DNA of 64,000 nucleotides from Halopolyspora algeriensis (GCF_003337235.1 NZ_QPJC01000001.1:1-64000); one strand, 5' to 3'; numbered from the stretch's first letter, positions 46,900 through 55,412 are shown. The notes: generated by a model not told the origin, from the sequence alone. Numbers and translations are program-made.

Positions 46900-48648
46900 T
46901 CATTGCACCCGACGGCCCGGCTCGGCCGAAACCGGGGCCCCGGGCACCGGTTCCGGTTCGGTCATGGCGTCTATGCGCACGCCGTTGGCGGTGTTGGCCT
47001 CCCGCTCGATCATGACCTCGACCAGGACGGGGCGGTTGGTGGTCACCGCCTCCTTGCGCGCCCACTCGATGGTCTCGGTGAGCTCGTCCGGATCGACCAC
47101 GCGGCGCCCGGAGCAGCCGTAGGCCTCCATCACCTTGACGTTGTCGGTGCCGTGCTCGTCGTAGTGGAGGTCGACCTCGGTGTTCATGCCGTAGCCCTCC
47201 TCGGCCATCCGGATCAGGCCGAGGTACTCGTTGTTGAGCATGATCACCACGAAGCCCACGTCGTACTGCGCGGCCACGGCGAGCTCCTCCACCAGGAACT
47301 GGAAGGAGTAGTCACCGACGACGGCGACCACCTCGGCGTCCGGCTCGGCCGACTTCACCCCGATGGCCGCAGGGATCTCCCAGCCGAGCGGCCCCGCCTG
47401 ACCGCACACCTGGTAGTGCCGCGGCTTGTGCGTGGTCTGGAACTGGCCGGACCAGATCTGGTACAGGCCGATGGCGGTGGTGAAGTAGGTGTCCGGGCCG
47501 AAGATCTCGTTGATCTCCTTGAACACCCGCGGCGCCTTGATCGGCACGCTGTCGTAGTCGTCCGGGCGGGTGTGGGTCCGCTTCAGTTCACCGATCCGGC
47601 CGACCCATTCCGAAAAACGCCGGCCGACGGGGTCCGGGCCCGGAGCTCGCCGCCGGACCGCCGCCAGCAGAGACTCCAGGAACGCCCCCGTGTCGGAGAC
47701 GATGCCGAGGTCCGGCCCGAACACCTTGCCGATCTGGGTCGGTTCGATGTCGACGTGGATGAACGTCCGCTCGCCCCGGTAGGTGTCCAGCGCACCGGTG
47801 TGGCGGTCACCGAAGCGAGCTCCCAGGGCCAGCACGAGATCGGACTCCAGCAGCGACTGGTTGCCGTAGCGCTGGCTGGTCTGGATACCCGCCATGCCCG
47901 CCCACAGCTCGTGGTCCTCCGGGAACGAGCCCTTGCCCATGAGGGTGACCTGCACCGGGATCCCGAGCAGCTCGGCGAGCTCGCGAAGCCGCTCGTGGGC
48001 CTCCCCCAGCACGACACCACCGCCGGAGAGGACGAGCGGGCGCTCGGCCGCCAACAGCATGTCCAACGCGCGCTCCACCCGCGGCGGATGTGGCTCGACG
48101 CGCTGCACGTCCAGCGGCGCGTCGATCGCGGGGTCCCACTCGATCTCCTGCCGCTGCACATCCAACGGCAGGTCGACCAGCACCGGGCCGGGACGGCCCG
48201 AGCGGGCGGTGCAAAACGCCTCACGGAGGATCCACGGTGCCTGCGCGGCCTCTTTGACCTGCACCGACCACTTCGTGACCGGACGGGCGACCTCCACGAT
48301 GTCGACCGCTTGGAAGGCCTCCTGATGCAGCTTGGTGGACACGGCCTGACCGGTGAGGCAGACCATCGGAATGGAGTCGGCCTGCGCGGTGTAGAGGCCG
48401 GTGATCATGTTGGTGCCCGCGGGACCGGAGGTCCCGATGGCCACTCCGACCTTGCCGTTGGTGCGCGCCCAGCCGTCGGCCATGTGGGTCGCGCCCTCTT
48501 CGTGGCGCACGGTCAGGTGCTTGATGTCGCGGTGCTCCAGGGCGGCGTAGAGGGGCAGGATGGCCGCGCCGGGACAGCCGAACGCGGTGTCGACTCCCTC
48601 GGATTCGAGCACGTCGACAACGGCCTGCATGACAGGGACTTTCGCCAT
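46900..48648 (-). CDS. gcl: Glyoxylate carboligase (tartronate-semialdehyde synthase)
   Basis: 582 residues, ThDP enzyme. GCPGAAILPLYAALEH, IGTSGPAGTNMITGLYTAQADSIP, DIEPTQIGKVFGPDLGIVSD, GQAGPLGWEIPAAIG and the ThDP motif VGDYSFQFLVEELAVAAQYDVGFVVIMLNN are present. It joins two glyoxylates to tartronate semialdehyde with loss of CO2. Neighbours hyi, garR and glxK confirm the pathway. E50 (RHEEGA) stands where the well-studied E. coli enzyme has Val51, an odd reversion to the canonical ThDP Glu. ATG 48648 has GAGAGG nine bases upstream. Confidence 0.92.
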   Translation of the reverse strand: MAKVPVMQAVVDVLESEGVDTAFGCPGAAILPLYAALEHRDIKHLTVRHEEGATHMADGWARTNGKVGVAIGTSGPAGTNMITGLYTAQADSIPMVCLTGQAVSTKLHQEAFQAVDIVEVARPVTKWSVQVKEAAQAPWILREAFCTARSGRPGPVLVDLPLDVQRQEIEWDPAIDAPLDVQRVEPHPPRVERALDMLLAAERPLVLSGGGVVLGEAHERLRELAELLGIPVQVTLMGKGSFPEDHELWAGMAGIQTSQRYGNQSLLESDLVLALGARFGDRHTGALDTYRGERTFIHVDIEPTQIGKVFGPDLGIVSDTGAFLESLLAAVRRRAPGPDPVGRRFSEWVGRIGELKRTHTRPDDYDSVPIKAPRVFKEINEIFGPDTYFTTAIGLYQIWSGQFQTTHKPRHYQVCGQAGPLGWEIPAAIGVKSAEPDAEVVAVVGDYSFQFLVEELAVAAQYDVGFVVIMLNNEYLGLIRMAEEGYGMNTEVDLHYDEHGTDNVKVMEAYGCSGRRVVDPDELTETIEWARKEAVTTNRPVLVEVMIEREANTANGVRIDAMTEPEPVPGAPVSAEPGRRVQ

Positions 48649-48778
48649 GGTGTAGAACCTCTCGGGGTGCGGGTGTTTCCGCATCGATTCGAAGAGCGGG
48701 TGGGCGGTACCGGATGCTTGGCGGCGACGGACCGCCCACTCGCGCTCTGGGCGTCCGAGGCAACACGTGCCTCTCGTG

Positions 48779-48833
48779 GAGTCCCGACCCCGCCTTGTGC
48801 CGTCGCAGGAGAGACGAGGCGGCGCCGGGACTC
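48779..48833 (-). terminator. Inverted repeat between garR and gcl
   Basis: GAGTCCCG (48779-48786) pairs with CGGGACTC (48826-48833), with CCGCCT and AGGCGG inside. It lies in the 241-bp gap after garR; possible attenuator or processing hairpin. Confidence 0.4.
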
Positions 48834-48889
48834 ACCCGATCGAGTGGTTCCGGTGTGGACCTACCCGTCGGGAAGCGACAGGGGCAGGC

Positions 48890-49768
48890 TCACTCGGTAC
48901 CGCTGAGCCGGGCGATCTGGCGGAACAGCCCGGAGTGGTCCAGCGAGCCGTCCCCCTGAGCGACGGCAGCCGCCATGAGCTGCGCGACCAGCGCCCCCAT
49001 CGGAGTGGCCACTCCCGCATCGCGGGCTGCGCTCTGCACGATGCCGAGATCCTTGTGGTGCAGTTCGATCCGGAAACCCGGCTGGAACTGCCGGGCACGC
49101 ATGCCGGCGTTCTTGGCATCCAGCACCTTGCTGCCCGCCAGACCACCGCCGAGCACCCGGAACGCCGACTCGGTGTCCACACCGTGGGCCTCGAGGAAGG
49201 CGAGCGCCTCGGCGACCAGCCCGATGTTGCCCGCGACGATGAGCTGGTTGGCGGCCTTGACGGTCTGGCCCGCCCCGGCGGGCCCCACGTGCACGATGGT
49301 CGTGCCGACCGCGTCGAACACCTCTTCCGCGGCGGCGAAGGCATCCGCCTCGCCACCGACCATGATCGACAGTGCGCCGTCGATCGCGCCCTTCTCCCCA
49401 CCGCTGACCGGGGCGTCGAGCGCCCGCACGCCCTGCTTCGCAGCGGTCTCGGCAACCTGCCGGGAGACGTCCGGACGGATCGTGCTGCAGTCGATGAGCA
49501 GCGCGCCCTCCCTGGCATGAGTGAGGACACCGTCCTCGCCGAGCACCACGGATTCGACGTCCGGCGAATCCGGCAGCATCGTGACGATCACGTCCGCGTC
49601 GCCGACCGCCTCGGCCACGCTCTGCGCTCCCTTGCCACCGCCGGCAACGAGCTCGTCGACCTTGGGGCGGCTGCGGTTGTAGCCGGTCACCTCGTAACCG
49701 GCGGCGACGAGGTTCGCCGCCATCGGCCCCCCCATGATGCCCAGTCCGATGAATCCGACCTTGGTCAT
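48890..49768 (-). CDS. garR: 2-hydroxy-3-oxopropionate (tartronate semialdehyde) reductase
   Basis: 292 residues, beta-hydroxyacid dehydrogenase fold. NAD(P) loop GLGIMGGPMAANL, substrate loop DAPVSGGEKGAIDG and the catalytic Lys (K171) in QTVKAANQLIVAGNI are intact; LHHKDLGIVQSAARDAGVATP completes the C-terminal domain. It reduces tartronate semialdehyde to glycerate. ATG 49768 has AAGGAC seven bases upstream. The gap to the upstream hyi gene contains a long hairpin. Confidence 0.94.
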   Translation of the reverse strand: MTKVGFIGLGIMGGPMAANLVAAGYEVTGYNRSRPKVDELVAGGGKGAQSVAEAVGDADVIVTMLPDSPDVESVVLGEDGVLTHAREGALLIDCSTIRPDVSRQVAETAAKQGVRALDAPVSGGEKGAIDGALSIMVGGEADAFAAAEEVFDAVGTTIVHVGPAGAGQTVKAANQLIVAGNIGLVAEALAFLEAHGVDTESAFRVLGGGLAGSKVLDAKNAGMRARQFQPGFRIELHHKDLGIVQSAARDAGVATPMGALVAQLMAAAVAQGDGSLDHSGLFRQIARLSGTE

Positions 49769-49823
49769 TTGAAAGTCCTTTCGCAATGGCTTGCGCAGCG
49801 GTGCCGGTAGGGGAACCTCGGAC

Positions 49824-49894
49824 GTCGCCTCGCTCCGGGATCCCCGACATCGAGTAGTTACTACGCCACGTCGGGGCTGTCCTCGCGAGGCGAC
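49824..49894 (-). terminator. Three-tier hairpin between hyi and garR
   Basis: Nested perfect arms: GTCGCCTCGC (49824-49833) with GCGAGGCGAC (49885-49894); CCCCGAC (49842-49848) with GTCGGGG (49870-49876); GTAG (49854-49857) with CTAC (49861-49864). It occupies the centre of a 271-bp gap inside an apparently co-directional operon and could limit readthrough into garR. Confidence 0.55.
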
Positions 49895-50039
49895 ACCGGA
49901 GAACCCCCGGCGGTGCCGACTGCGTGCGTGGTGCAAAGCGGCTGGCGCCGCTTTCTCAAATGAGCCCTCAGCGTCTCCGCGTCTCCGTTCGAACGAGTCC
50001 CTCTTCCGGACCGACCCGCGACGAAACCGACCCACGTGT

Positions 50040-50840
50040 CTACTGGAAAGCCCAGGTGAAGCTGTCGGTGGTGGCCCCGCTGGCCTTGTATTCCAGGCCG
50101 ATGTCACCCGAGTAGCCGGCGGCGCGCAGCTTGGCGAAGTAGTGCTCGAAGTCGATCCCGCCGGTCCCCGGCTCGTGCCGCCCCGGCGCGTCCGCGATCT
50201 GGACGTGGCCGACCTCGCCCCCGCGGCTGTCGATGACCGCATCGGGGTCGTCGCCGTTGGTCACCAGGTGGTAGAGGTCGAGCAGCAGGCGCAGGTTGTC
50301 CACACCGCCCGCGGAGTGCACCCGGTCGATCACGGCGAACGCATCGGAGGCCCGCTTCAGCGGGTAAGCGGGGGTCCCGCTCACCGGCTCGATCAGGACC
50401 GTGCCGTCGATGCGGGCCGCCGCCTTCGCCGCATGCACGAGGTTCTCGGTGGCGGCGGCATCCTGGGCCGAAGGCTCGAGCTCGTCGAGCCGGTTGCCGT
50501 AGAGGGCGTTGAAGGCGGTGCATCCGAGGCGGGCACCGATTCCCACGGCAACGTCGACATTGTCGGTGAATTCCCGGGAACGGCCGGGATGCGAGAGCAC
50601 CCCGCGGTCCCCGGCGGGCATGTCACCGGCGAAGAAGTTCAGCCCGACCAGTGAAACGCCGGCCTCCTCGATGGCACGGACGAACTTGTCGACCTCACCA
50701 TCGCTGGGCACGGGATCGGCGAAGGGCCACCAGAACTCGACCGCGTCGAACCCGGCCTCCTTGGCCGCCGCGGGCCGCTGTGCGATGTCGAGTTCGGTGA
50801 ACAGGATCGAGAGATTGACGTCGTACCGGAAGGAACTCAT
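50040..50840 (-). CDS. hyi: Hydroxypyruvate isomerase
   Basis: 266 residues, TIM barrel of the xylose-isomerase-like family. YDVNLSILFTELDIAQRPAAAKEAGFDAVEFWWPF, LNFFAGDMPAGDRGVLSHP, CTAFNALYGNR, LLLDLYHLV, HVQIADAPGRHEPGTGGIDF and GLEYKA are Hyi signatures with the metal-binding acidic residues. It interconverts hydroxypyruvate and tartronate semialdehyde. ATG 50840 follows AAGGGG by eight bases. First gene of the leftward glyoxylate operon. Confidence 0.94.
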   Translation of the reverse strand: MSSFRYDVNLSILFTELDIAQRPAAAKEAGFDAVEFWWPFADPVPSDGEVDKFVRAIEEAGVSLVGLNFFAGDMPAGDRGVLSHPGRSREFTDNVDVAVGIGARLGCTAFNALYGNRLDELEPSAQDAAATENLVHAAKAAARIDGTVLIEPVSGTPAYPLKRASDAFAVIDRVHSAGGVDNLRLLLDLYHLVTNGDDPDAVIDSRGGEVGHVQIADAPGRHEPGTGGIDFEHYFAKLRAAGYSGDIGLEYKASGATTDSFTWAFQ

Positions 50841-50862
50841 CCACACCCCTTGCTGACCCGTC

Positions 50863-50918
50863 ATTCCGTATCGCGGACTCCTTCTCTGAGTTCCGCATTA
50901 CGAAATTAATATTCCGTA
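50863..50918 (-). promoter_or_regulatory. Operator cluster before hyi
   Basis: ATTCCGTA occurs at 50863-50870 and 50911-50918 and a related TTCCGCA at 50891-50897. TACGAAAT (50899-50906) and ATTCCGTA (50911-50918) form an inverted repeat with seven of eight bases matching around TAAT. The region is AT-rich and directly upstream of the glyoxylate operon. Confidence 0.5.
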
Positions 50919-51058
50919 CAGCGATAGATTAGCGAGCTTCCGTCACCAGGTCAACGCTGCGGGAGCCCCGAACTCCCTTCAGCCGGCCCAGGGGCGCTGC
51001 CGCCACCGCACCGGGGCGGGCTACCGTGACCGCAGTACATCCGGCCGGAGAGCAGCCC

Positions 51059-51316
51059 ATGCGCGTGAGAGCAGAATTCACCACCGAACCGTTCGAAGGC
51101 GAAGGCGAACCGCCCGCGCACGCCGTGGCGGCGCGCGACAGCCTGCATTCGGCAGGGCTGGATCCCGAGTTCGGTCCCCTGGGCACCACGATCGCCGGAG
51201 AGCGCGAGACCGTCCTGCCCGCCTTGGCATCGATGCTGGACAGAGTCCTGGACACGGGAGCGGACAGGATCACGCTGCAGATCAGCGTCGACGGAACCGC
51301 CGTCGACGAGTCCTAG
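51059..51316 (+). CDS. Thiamine-binding (YqgV/MTH1187-like) protein
   Basis: 85 residues. The opening MRVRAEFTTEPFEGEGEPPAH, the segment AVAARDSLHSAGLD and ITLQISVDG follow the small thiamine-binding ferredoxin-like family (DUF77). ATG 51059 has GGAGAG eight bases upstream. Nine bases separate it from the next gene, so the two form a unit divergent from hyi. The relevance of thiamine may be the ThDP cofactor of Gcl (inference). Confidence 0.75.
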   Translation: MRVRAEFTTEPFEGEGEPPAHAVAARDSLHSAGLDPEFGPLGTTIAGERETVLPALASMLDRVLDTGADRITLQISVDGTAVDES

Positions 51317-51325
51317 GACGGCACC

Positions 51326-51694
51326 GTGCACGAACTCGCCACCGCGATCACACCCCTGCTGGACCGGATCGGCGCCACCGCCGTACCCGTCGAGGAACGC
51401 GCACCCGGTGATGTCGTCCTGCACTGGGACGGCGCGCCCGCGGTCGCTGTCCGCCTGCCTGGTGAAGAGCTGACCAGTGCGCTGGATCGGGTGATCGGCC
51501 AGGTCGAATCGGAGCTCGGTGGCCGCCTGGCGGATCTCCCGCGTGCCGACAAGCAGCGGGCCGTGCGGTTGCTGGAGGAGCGCGGCGCATTCACCTTGCG
51601 CAAATCGGTGGAGACGGTCGCCAAGGCTCTCGGCGTCAGCCGGTTCACCGTGTACAACTACCTCAACCGCGAGCAGGCCGAGTCCCAGCGGTGA
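51326..51694 (+). CDS. Small helix-turn-helix protein (YheO/DauR-type HTH)
   Basis: 122 residues. The N-terminal 75 residues are an unrecognised alpha/beta region. The C-terminal part AVRLLEERGAFTLRKSVETVAKALGVSRFTVYNYLNRE matches the HTH of YheO-like regulators (helix two and three at about 95-113), but the PAS-like YheO domain is missing. GTG 51326 is the only reasonable start. It may regulate the flanking purine or glyoxylate genes. Confidence 0.75.
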   Translation: MHELATAITPLLDRIGATAVPVEERAPGDVVLHWDGAPAVAVRLPGEELTSALDRVIGQVESELGGRLADLPRADKQRAVRLLEERGAFTLRKSVETVAKALGVSRFTVYNYLNREQAESQR

Positions 51695-51749
51695 TCCGGG
51701 CAGGCAACCGTTGGTTCGGCAAGCCGCCGGCCCGGCGGAGAGCCTCGGA

Positions 51750-51824
51750 ATTGTGCCGCTGCACAATCGAGAGACCTGCGCATTCAACAAACTGTTGACG
51801 TTCGCGGCGACACAGGCGTAGCTT
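51750..51824 (+). promoter_or_regulatory. Promoter and two palindromic operators of the urate operon
   Basis: -35 TTGACG (51795-51800), 18 bases, -10 TAGCTT (51819-51824), upstream of uraD. A perfect palindrome ATTGTGC-CGCT-GCACAAT lies at 51750-51767, and TCAACA-AAC-TGTTGA at 51784-51798 overlaps the -35 box. The second site suits a repressor. Candidate proteins are the IclR-family regulator at 61421 or the small HTH protein just upstream. Confidence 0.65.
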
Positions 51825-51904
51825 CTGCCTTCACCGCGCCGCTCCAACGGCCAACCACGGCCCACGCCGGAGCGCACCGTCCGCGAATCCGTGGGGTCTT
51901 TCCT

Positions 51905-52432
51905 ATGTCAGCACCATCATCGACCGACACCGGCTCCGGCCTCGGCAGGGTCAACAGCCTGCCGAGGCCCGAGCTGATCAAGCAGCTTCTCGCCTGCCTC
52001 GACGTACAGCGCTGGGCACACGAAATCGCCGATCGGCGCCCCTTCGCCGACGCGGCCGAGCTCTACGCAGCGGCCGATGCGGCAGCGCCCGACCTCACCG
52101 ACGACGAGATCCACACCGCTCTCGCGGCCCACCCCAGGATCGGGGAACGCTCGCAGGGCAGTGGTACCTCCTCGACGTGGTCGCGCAGCGAGCAGTCCGG
52201 GGTGGATGCCGAGGATGCCGAACTGGTCACCGCGCTGCGGGAGGGCAACGAGGAGTACGAACGGCGGTTCGGCCACGTCTACCTCGTCTGCGCCAGTGGC
52301 CGCAGCGGTGCCGAACTGCTGGAGATCCTGCGCTCCCGCCTGGACAACGACCGGGCCACGGAAATGCGGATCGTCGCCGACGAACTACGCAAGATCGCAC
52401 GACTGCGACTGGCAAGGGTGATCGAAAGTTGA
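51905..52432 (+). CDS. uraD: OHCU decarboxylase
   Basis: 175 residues, all-helical. SLPRPELIKQLLACLDVQRWAHEIADRRPF, ALAAHPRIGER (H76, E81) and SRSEQSGVDAEDAELVTALREGNEEYERRFGHVYLVCASGRS are the family landmarks. It decarboxylates 2-oxo-4-hydroxy-4-carboxy-5-ureidoimidazoline to (S)-allantoin. The start ATG lacks a strong ribosome site. The stop overlaps the next start (TTGA), so uraD-uraH-uox form one operon in reverse order of the pathway. Confidence 0.94.
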   Translation: MSAPSSTDTGSGLGRVNSLPRPELIKQLLACLDVQRWAHEIADRRPFADAAELYAAADAAAPDLTDDEIHTALAAHPRIGERSQGSGTSSTWSRSEQSGVDAEDAELVTALREGNEEYERRFGHVYLVCASGRSGAELLEILRSRLDNDRATEMRIVADELRKIARLRLARVIES

Positions 52433-52779
52433 GTACCGACACAACCAGTGCGGTGACCACGCACGTGCTGGACGCCGCACGGGGCCTGCCCGCGGCCGGG
52501 ATCGCGGTTCGGCTCGAAGCAGCCGACGGATCCGACTGGACACACCTGGCCGAGGCACGAACCAACGACGACGGCCGAGTCAAGCAACTCGGTCCGCAGC
52601 GACTGGAAGCCGGCGACTACCGACTGACCTTCGCCACAGGCGCCTACTTCGAGCAGTTGGGCACCGAGTCCTTCTACCCGCAGGTGCAGATCACCTTCCG
52701 CATCGGCGATCCCGAGCAGCACTACCACGTGCCGCTGTTGTTGAGCCCGTTCGCCTATTCCACCTACCGAGGGAGTTGA
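52429..52779 (+). CDS. uraH: 5-hydroxyisourate hydrolase
   Basis: 116 residues, transthyretin-like. VTTHVLDAARGLPAAGIAVRLE, QLGPQRLEAGDYRLTFATGAYF, FYPQVQITFRI and the C-terminal signature LLLSPFAYSTYRGS are present. It opens 5-hydroxyisourate to OHCU. The start is TTG 52429, overlapping the uraD stop by four bases. Seven bases separate it from uox. Confidence 0.95.
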   Translation: MSTDTTSAVTTHVLDAARGLPAAGIAVRLEAADGSDWTHLAEARTNDDGRVKQLGPQRLEAGDYRLTFATGAYFEQLGTESFYPQVQITFRIGDPEQHYHVPLLLSPFAYSTYRGS

Positions 52780-52786
52780 CCACCTC

Positions 52787-53677
52787 ATGGGCATCGTCAT
52801 TGGTGAGAACCAGTACGGCAAGGCCGAGTGCCGCCTCGTCACCGTCGACCGCAGCAGCGACCGACACCGCATCAAGGACCTCAATGTCAGCACCTCGCTG
52901 CGCGGGGCGTTCGACCAGGCACATCTGAGCGGTGACAACAGCAACGTGCTGCCGACCGACACGCAGAAGAACACCGTCTTCGCCCTGGCCAAGGAATCTC
53001 CGGTCAACGAGATCGAGGACTTCGGGCTGCGCCTCGGCAGGCACTTCGTCGACTCCCAGGAGCCCGTCGAGGGCGCACGCGTACTCATCGAGGAGTACGG
53101 CTGGGAGCGGATCCCCGTCGGCGGGGCCGGTCACGATCACTCCTTCGCCCGCGCAGGCGAGGAGAAGCGCACCACTGCGGTGACCATCGACGGATCGCAG
53201 GCCCACGTGGTCTCCGGCCTCAAGGACCTCGTCGTGCTCAAGTCCACCGGCTCGGAGTTCTGGGGCTACCCCAAGGACAAGTACACCACGCTGGCCGAGA
53301 CCACCGACCGGATCCTGGCCACCGCCGTGACCGCGCGGTGGCGCTACCTGCACACCGATGTGGACTGGGCCAAGAGCTTCGAGGCCATCCGCAGCACCAT
53401 GCTGGAAGCATTCGCCACCACGCACAGCTACGCGCTGCAGCAGACCCTCTACGAGATGGGCAAGGCGGTGCTCGAAAAGCAGCCGGAGGTCGCCGAGGTC
53501 CGGATGTCGCTGCCGAACAAGCACAACTTCCTCTACGACCTGGAGCGGTTCGGGCTGGACAACGACAACGAGGTCTACATCGCCGCCGACCGTCCCTACG
53601 GGCTGATCGAGGGCACCGTGACCCGCGATGACGTCCCGCCGGCGCCGCAGGCCTGGTACACCCTCCCCGAATTCTGA
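52787..53677 (+). CDS. uox: Urate oxidase (uricase)
   Basis: 296 residues, two T-fold repeats. NQYGKAECRLVTVDR, DLNVSTSLRGAFDQAHLSGDNSNVLPTDTQKNTVFALAKE (with the catalytic Thr/Lys region), TTLAETTDRILATAVTARWRY and SLPNKHNFLYDLERFGLDNDNEVYIAADRPYGLIEGTV are characteristic. It oxidises urate to 5-hydroxyisourate with O2 and no cofactor. It is last in its operon and is followed by a strong terminator. Confidence 0.96.
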   Translation: MGIVIGENQYGKAECRLVTVDRSSDRHRIKDLNVSTSLRGAFDQAHLSGDNSNVLPTDTQKNTVFALAKESPVNEIEDFGLRLGRHFVDSQEPVEGARVLIEEYGWERIPVGGAGHDHSFARAGEEKRTTAVTIDGSQAHVVSGLKDLVVLKSTGSEFWGYPKDKYTTLAETTDRILATAVTARWRYLHTDVDWAKSFEAIRSTMLEAFATTHSYALQQTLYEMGKAVLEKQPEVAEVRMSLPNKHNFLYDLERFGLDNDNEVYIAADRPYGLIEGTVTRDDVPPAPQAWYTLPEF

Positions 53678-53689
53678 TCGACACGTAGT

Positions 53690-53714
53690 GGGGCCGCCGT
53701 TGTTCGGCGGCCCC
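53690..53714 (+). terminator. Terminator after the urate operon
   Basis: GGGGCCGCCG-TTGTT-CGGCGGCCCC, a perfect 10-bp stem starting 13 bp after the uox stop, followed by GTCCTT. Confidence 0.88.
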
Positions 53715-53866
53715 GTCCTTCCCGGAATGGCGCGGCTTTCGTCCGCGGAGAACCGCTTCTCACCGATCCTTTCTTCGTGCGCCCGCAATATGCGGGAAAA
53801 CCGGCCCGAGTGCCGAATTCGAAACTCCTCTGCTCTGACCTTTTCCCTGCGGCCCAGGAGTCCCCT

Positions 53867-55396
53867 ATGGCCCTTTTCGTCAAACGGAGCGACCACGGCA
53901 CCCGCGACGGAAGTTCCGAAGTCCATCCCGTGGACCAAATGCTTCCTCCGGGCAAACTGACCGCCTACGGCGTCCAGCACGTCGCAGCGATGTACGCCGG
54001 TGTTGCCGCACCACCGCTGATTGTCGGCCAAGCTCTCGGGCTCGCCCCGGTGGAGATGACCCTGCTGATCGGTGCCAGCCTGCTCACCGCGGGGTTGGCG
54101 ACCCTGTTGCAGTCCATCGGCGTCTGGCGCATCGGTGCCAGGTTGCCGTTCGTCAACGGCGTCACATTCGCCTCCGTCGCACCGATGTTGGCCATTGTGT
54201 CCCAGCAGGGCGAAATGAAATCACTGTCGGTCATCTACGGCGCGGTGCTGATCGCCGGTGTCCTCGCGTTTTTCGCAGCGCCGTACTTTTCCAGAATGGT
54301 GCGGTTCTTTCCACCCGTGGTCAACGGAACCGTGATCACACTGATCGGTCTGTCGCTGTTTCCGGTCGCGATCGGTTGGATCGCCGGGCAGGATCCGGAA
54401 GCAGCCGACTACGCCTCCCCGCTCAAGCTCGGCCTCGGCGCCGGTACCTTCGTTCTCGTTCTGCTGCTCAACCGCTTCCTGAAGGGATTCCTCAACCGGA
54501 TCGCCCTGCTCCTCGGTCTGGTTGTGGGCACGCTCGTGGCCTGGCCGCTCGGCGCGGTGAACACCGGCACCTTCGAACAGGCACCGGTGTTCAACTTCCC
54601 CATGCCGTTCGAGCTCGGTGCTCCCGCGTTCAACCTCACCGCGACCATCTCGATCTGCATCGTGATGCTGGTGGCGATGATGGAAAGCACCGCCGACATG
54701 ATCGCGCTCGGTGAGATCGTCGACCGTCCCGCCGACGAGAAGCTCATTTCGGCCGGTCTGCGTGCCGACGGTGCGGGCAGTGCGCTGAGCTCGGTGTTCG
54801 GTGGCTTCACCTGCAGCGCCTTCGCCCAGAACATCGGGCTGGTGGCGCTGACCCGGGTCAAGAGCCGCTTCGTGGTCGCCGCGGCCGGTGGCGTGCTCAT
54901 CGTGCTCGGATTGTTCCCGGTGGCCGGTGCGATCGTCTCGCTCGTGCCACAGCCCGTGCTGGGCGGTGCCGCCCTGGTGCTGTTCGGCTCCGTGGCCGCC
55001 AGTGGCATGCGCACACTCGGCAAGGCCGGACTGGGCGACCCGTTCAACGCCCTCATCGTCGCGGGCTCGATGGGTGTGGGCATCATCCCGATCGTCGCAC
55101 CGGGGTTCTACGAGCACTTCCCCGCTGCGATGCGCACGGTGCTCGACTCCGGCATCAGCACCGGCTGCATCGCCGCGGTGGCACTGAACCTGCTGTTCAA
55201 CAGCGGCCGAGCACGCAAGGCCGAGCTGGCCGCGCAAGGTGAGGACGGCGATCAGGATCCGCTGGCCGCTCTGGCGCAGGACTCCACCAGCACGGCCACC
55301 GACTCCGAGGACGTCGGCGCCACAGGTCAGGAGTCCGGCCCCGTATCGGTACCGCACTCCGAACGGTCCGGCCGCAACGCCGAACCGAGTACCTGA
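53867..55396 (+). CDS. NCS2 family purine/xanthine-uric acid permease
   Basis: 509 residues, about 14 membrane segments. QMLPPGKLTAYGVQHVAAMYAGVAAPPLIVGQALGL opens the fold; FPPVVNGTVITLIGLSLFPVAIGW, MMESTADMIALGEIV and GFTCSAFAQNIGLVALTRVKSR match the xanthine/urate branch (PbuX, UacT, PucJK). Directly after the urate operon, so urate or xanthine uptake is the likely role. The C-terminus is a hydrophilic tail of about 60 residues. ATG 53867 has AGGAG seven bases upstream. Confidence 0.92.
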   Translation: MALFVKRSDHGTRDGSSEVHPVDQMLPPGKLTAYGVQHVAAMYAGVAAPPLIVGQALGLAPVEMTLLIGASLLTAGLATLLQSIGVWRIGARLPFVNGVTFASVAPMLAIVSQQGEMKSLSVIYGAVLIAGVLAFFAAPYFSRMVRFFPPVVNGTVITLIGLSLFPVAIGWIAGQDPEAADYASPLKLGLGAGTFVLVLLLNRFLKGFLNRIALLLGLVVGTLVAWPLGAVNTGTFEQAPVFNFPMPFELGAPAFNLTATISICIVMLVAMMESTADMIALGEIVDRPADEKLISAGLRADGAGSALSSVFGGFTCSAFAQNIGLVALTRVKSRFVVAAAGGVLIVLGLFPVAGAIVSLVPQPVLGGAALVLFGSVAASGMRTLGKAGLGDPFNALIVAGSMGVGIIPIVAPGFYEHFPAAMRTVLDSGISTGCIAAVALNLLFNSGRARKAELAAQGEDGDQDPLAALAQDSTSTATDSEDVGATGQESGPVSVPHSERSGRNAEPST

Positions 55397-55412
55397 CCGG
55401 TCTCGATCGCCC

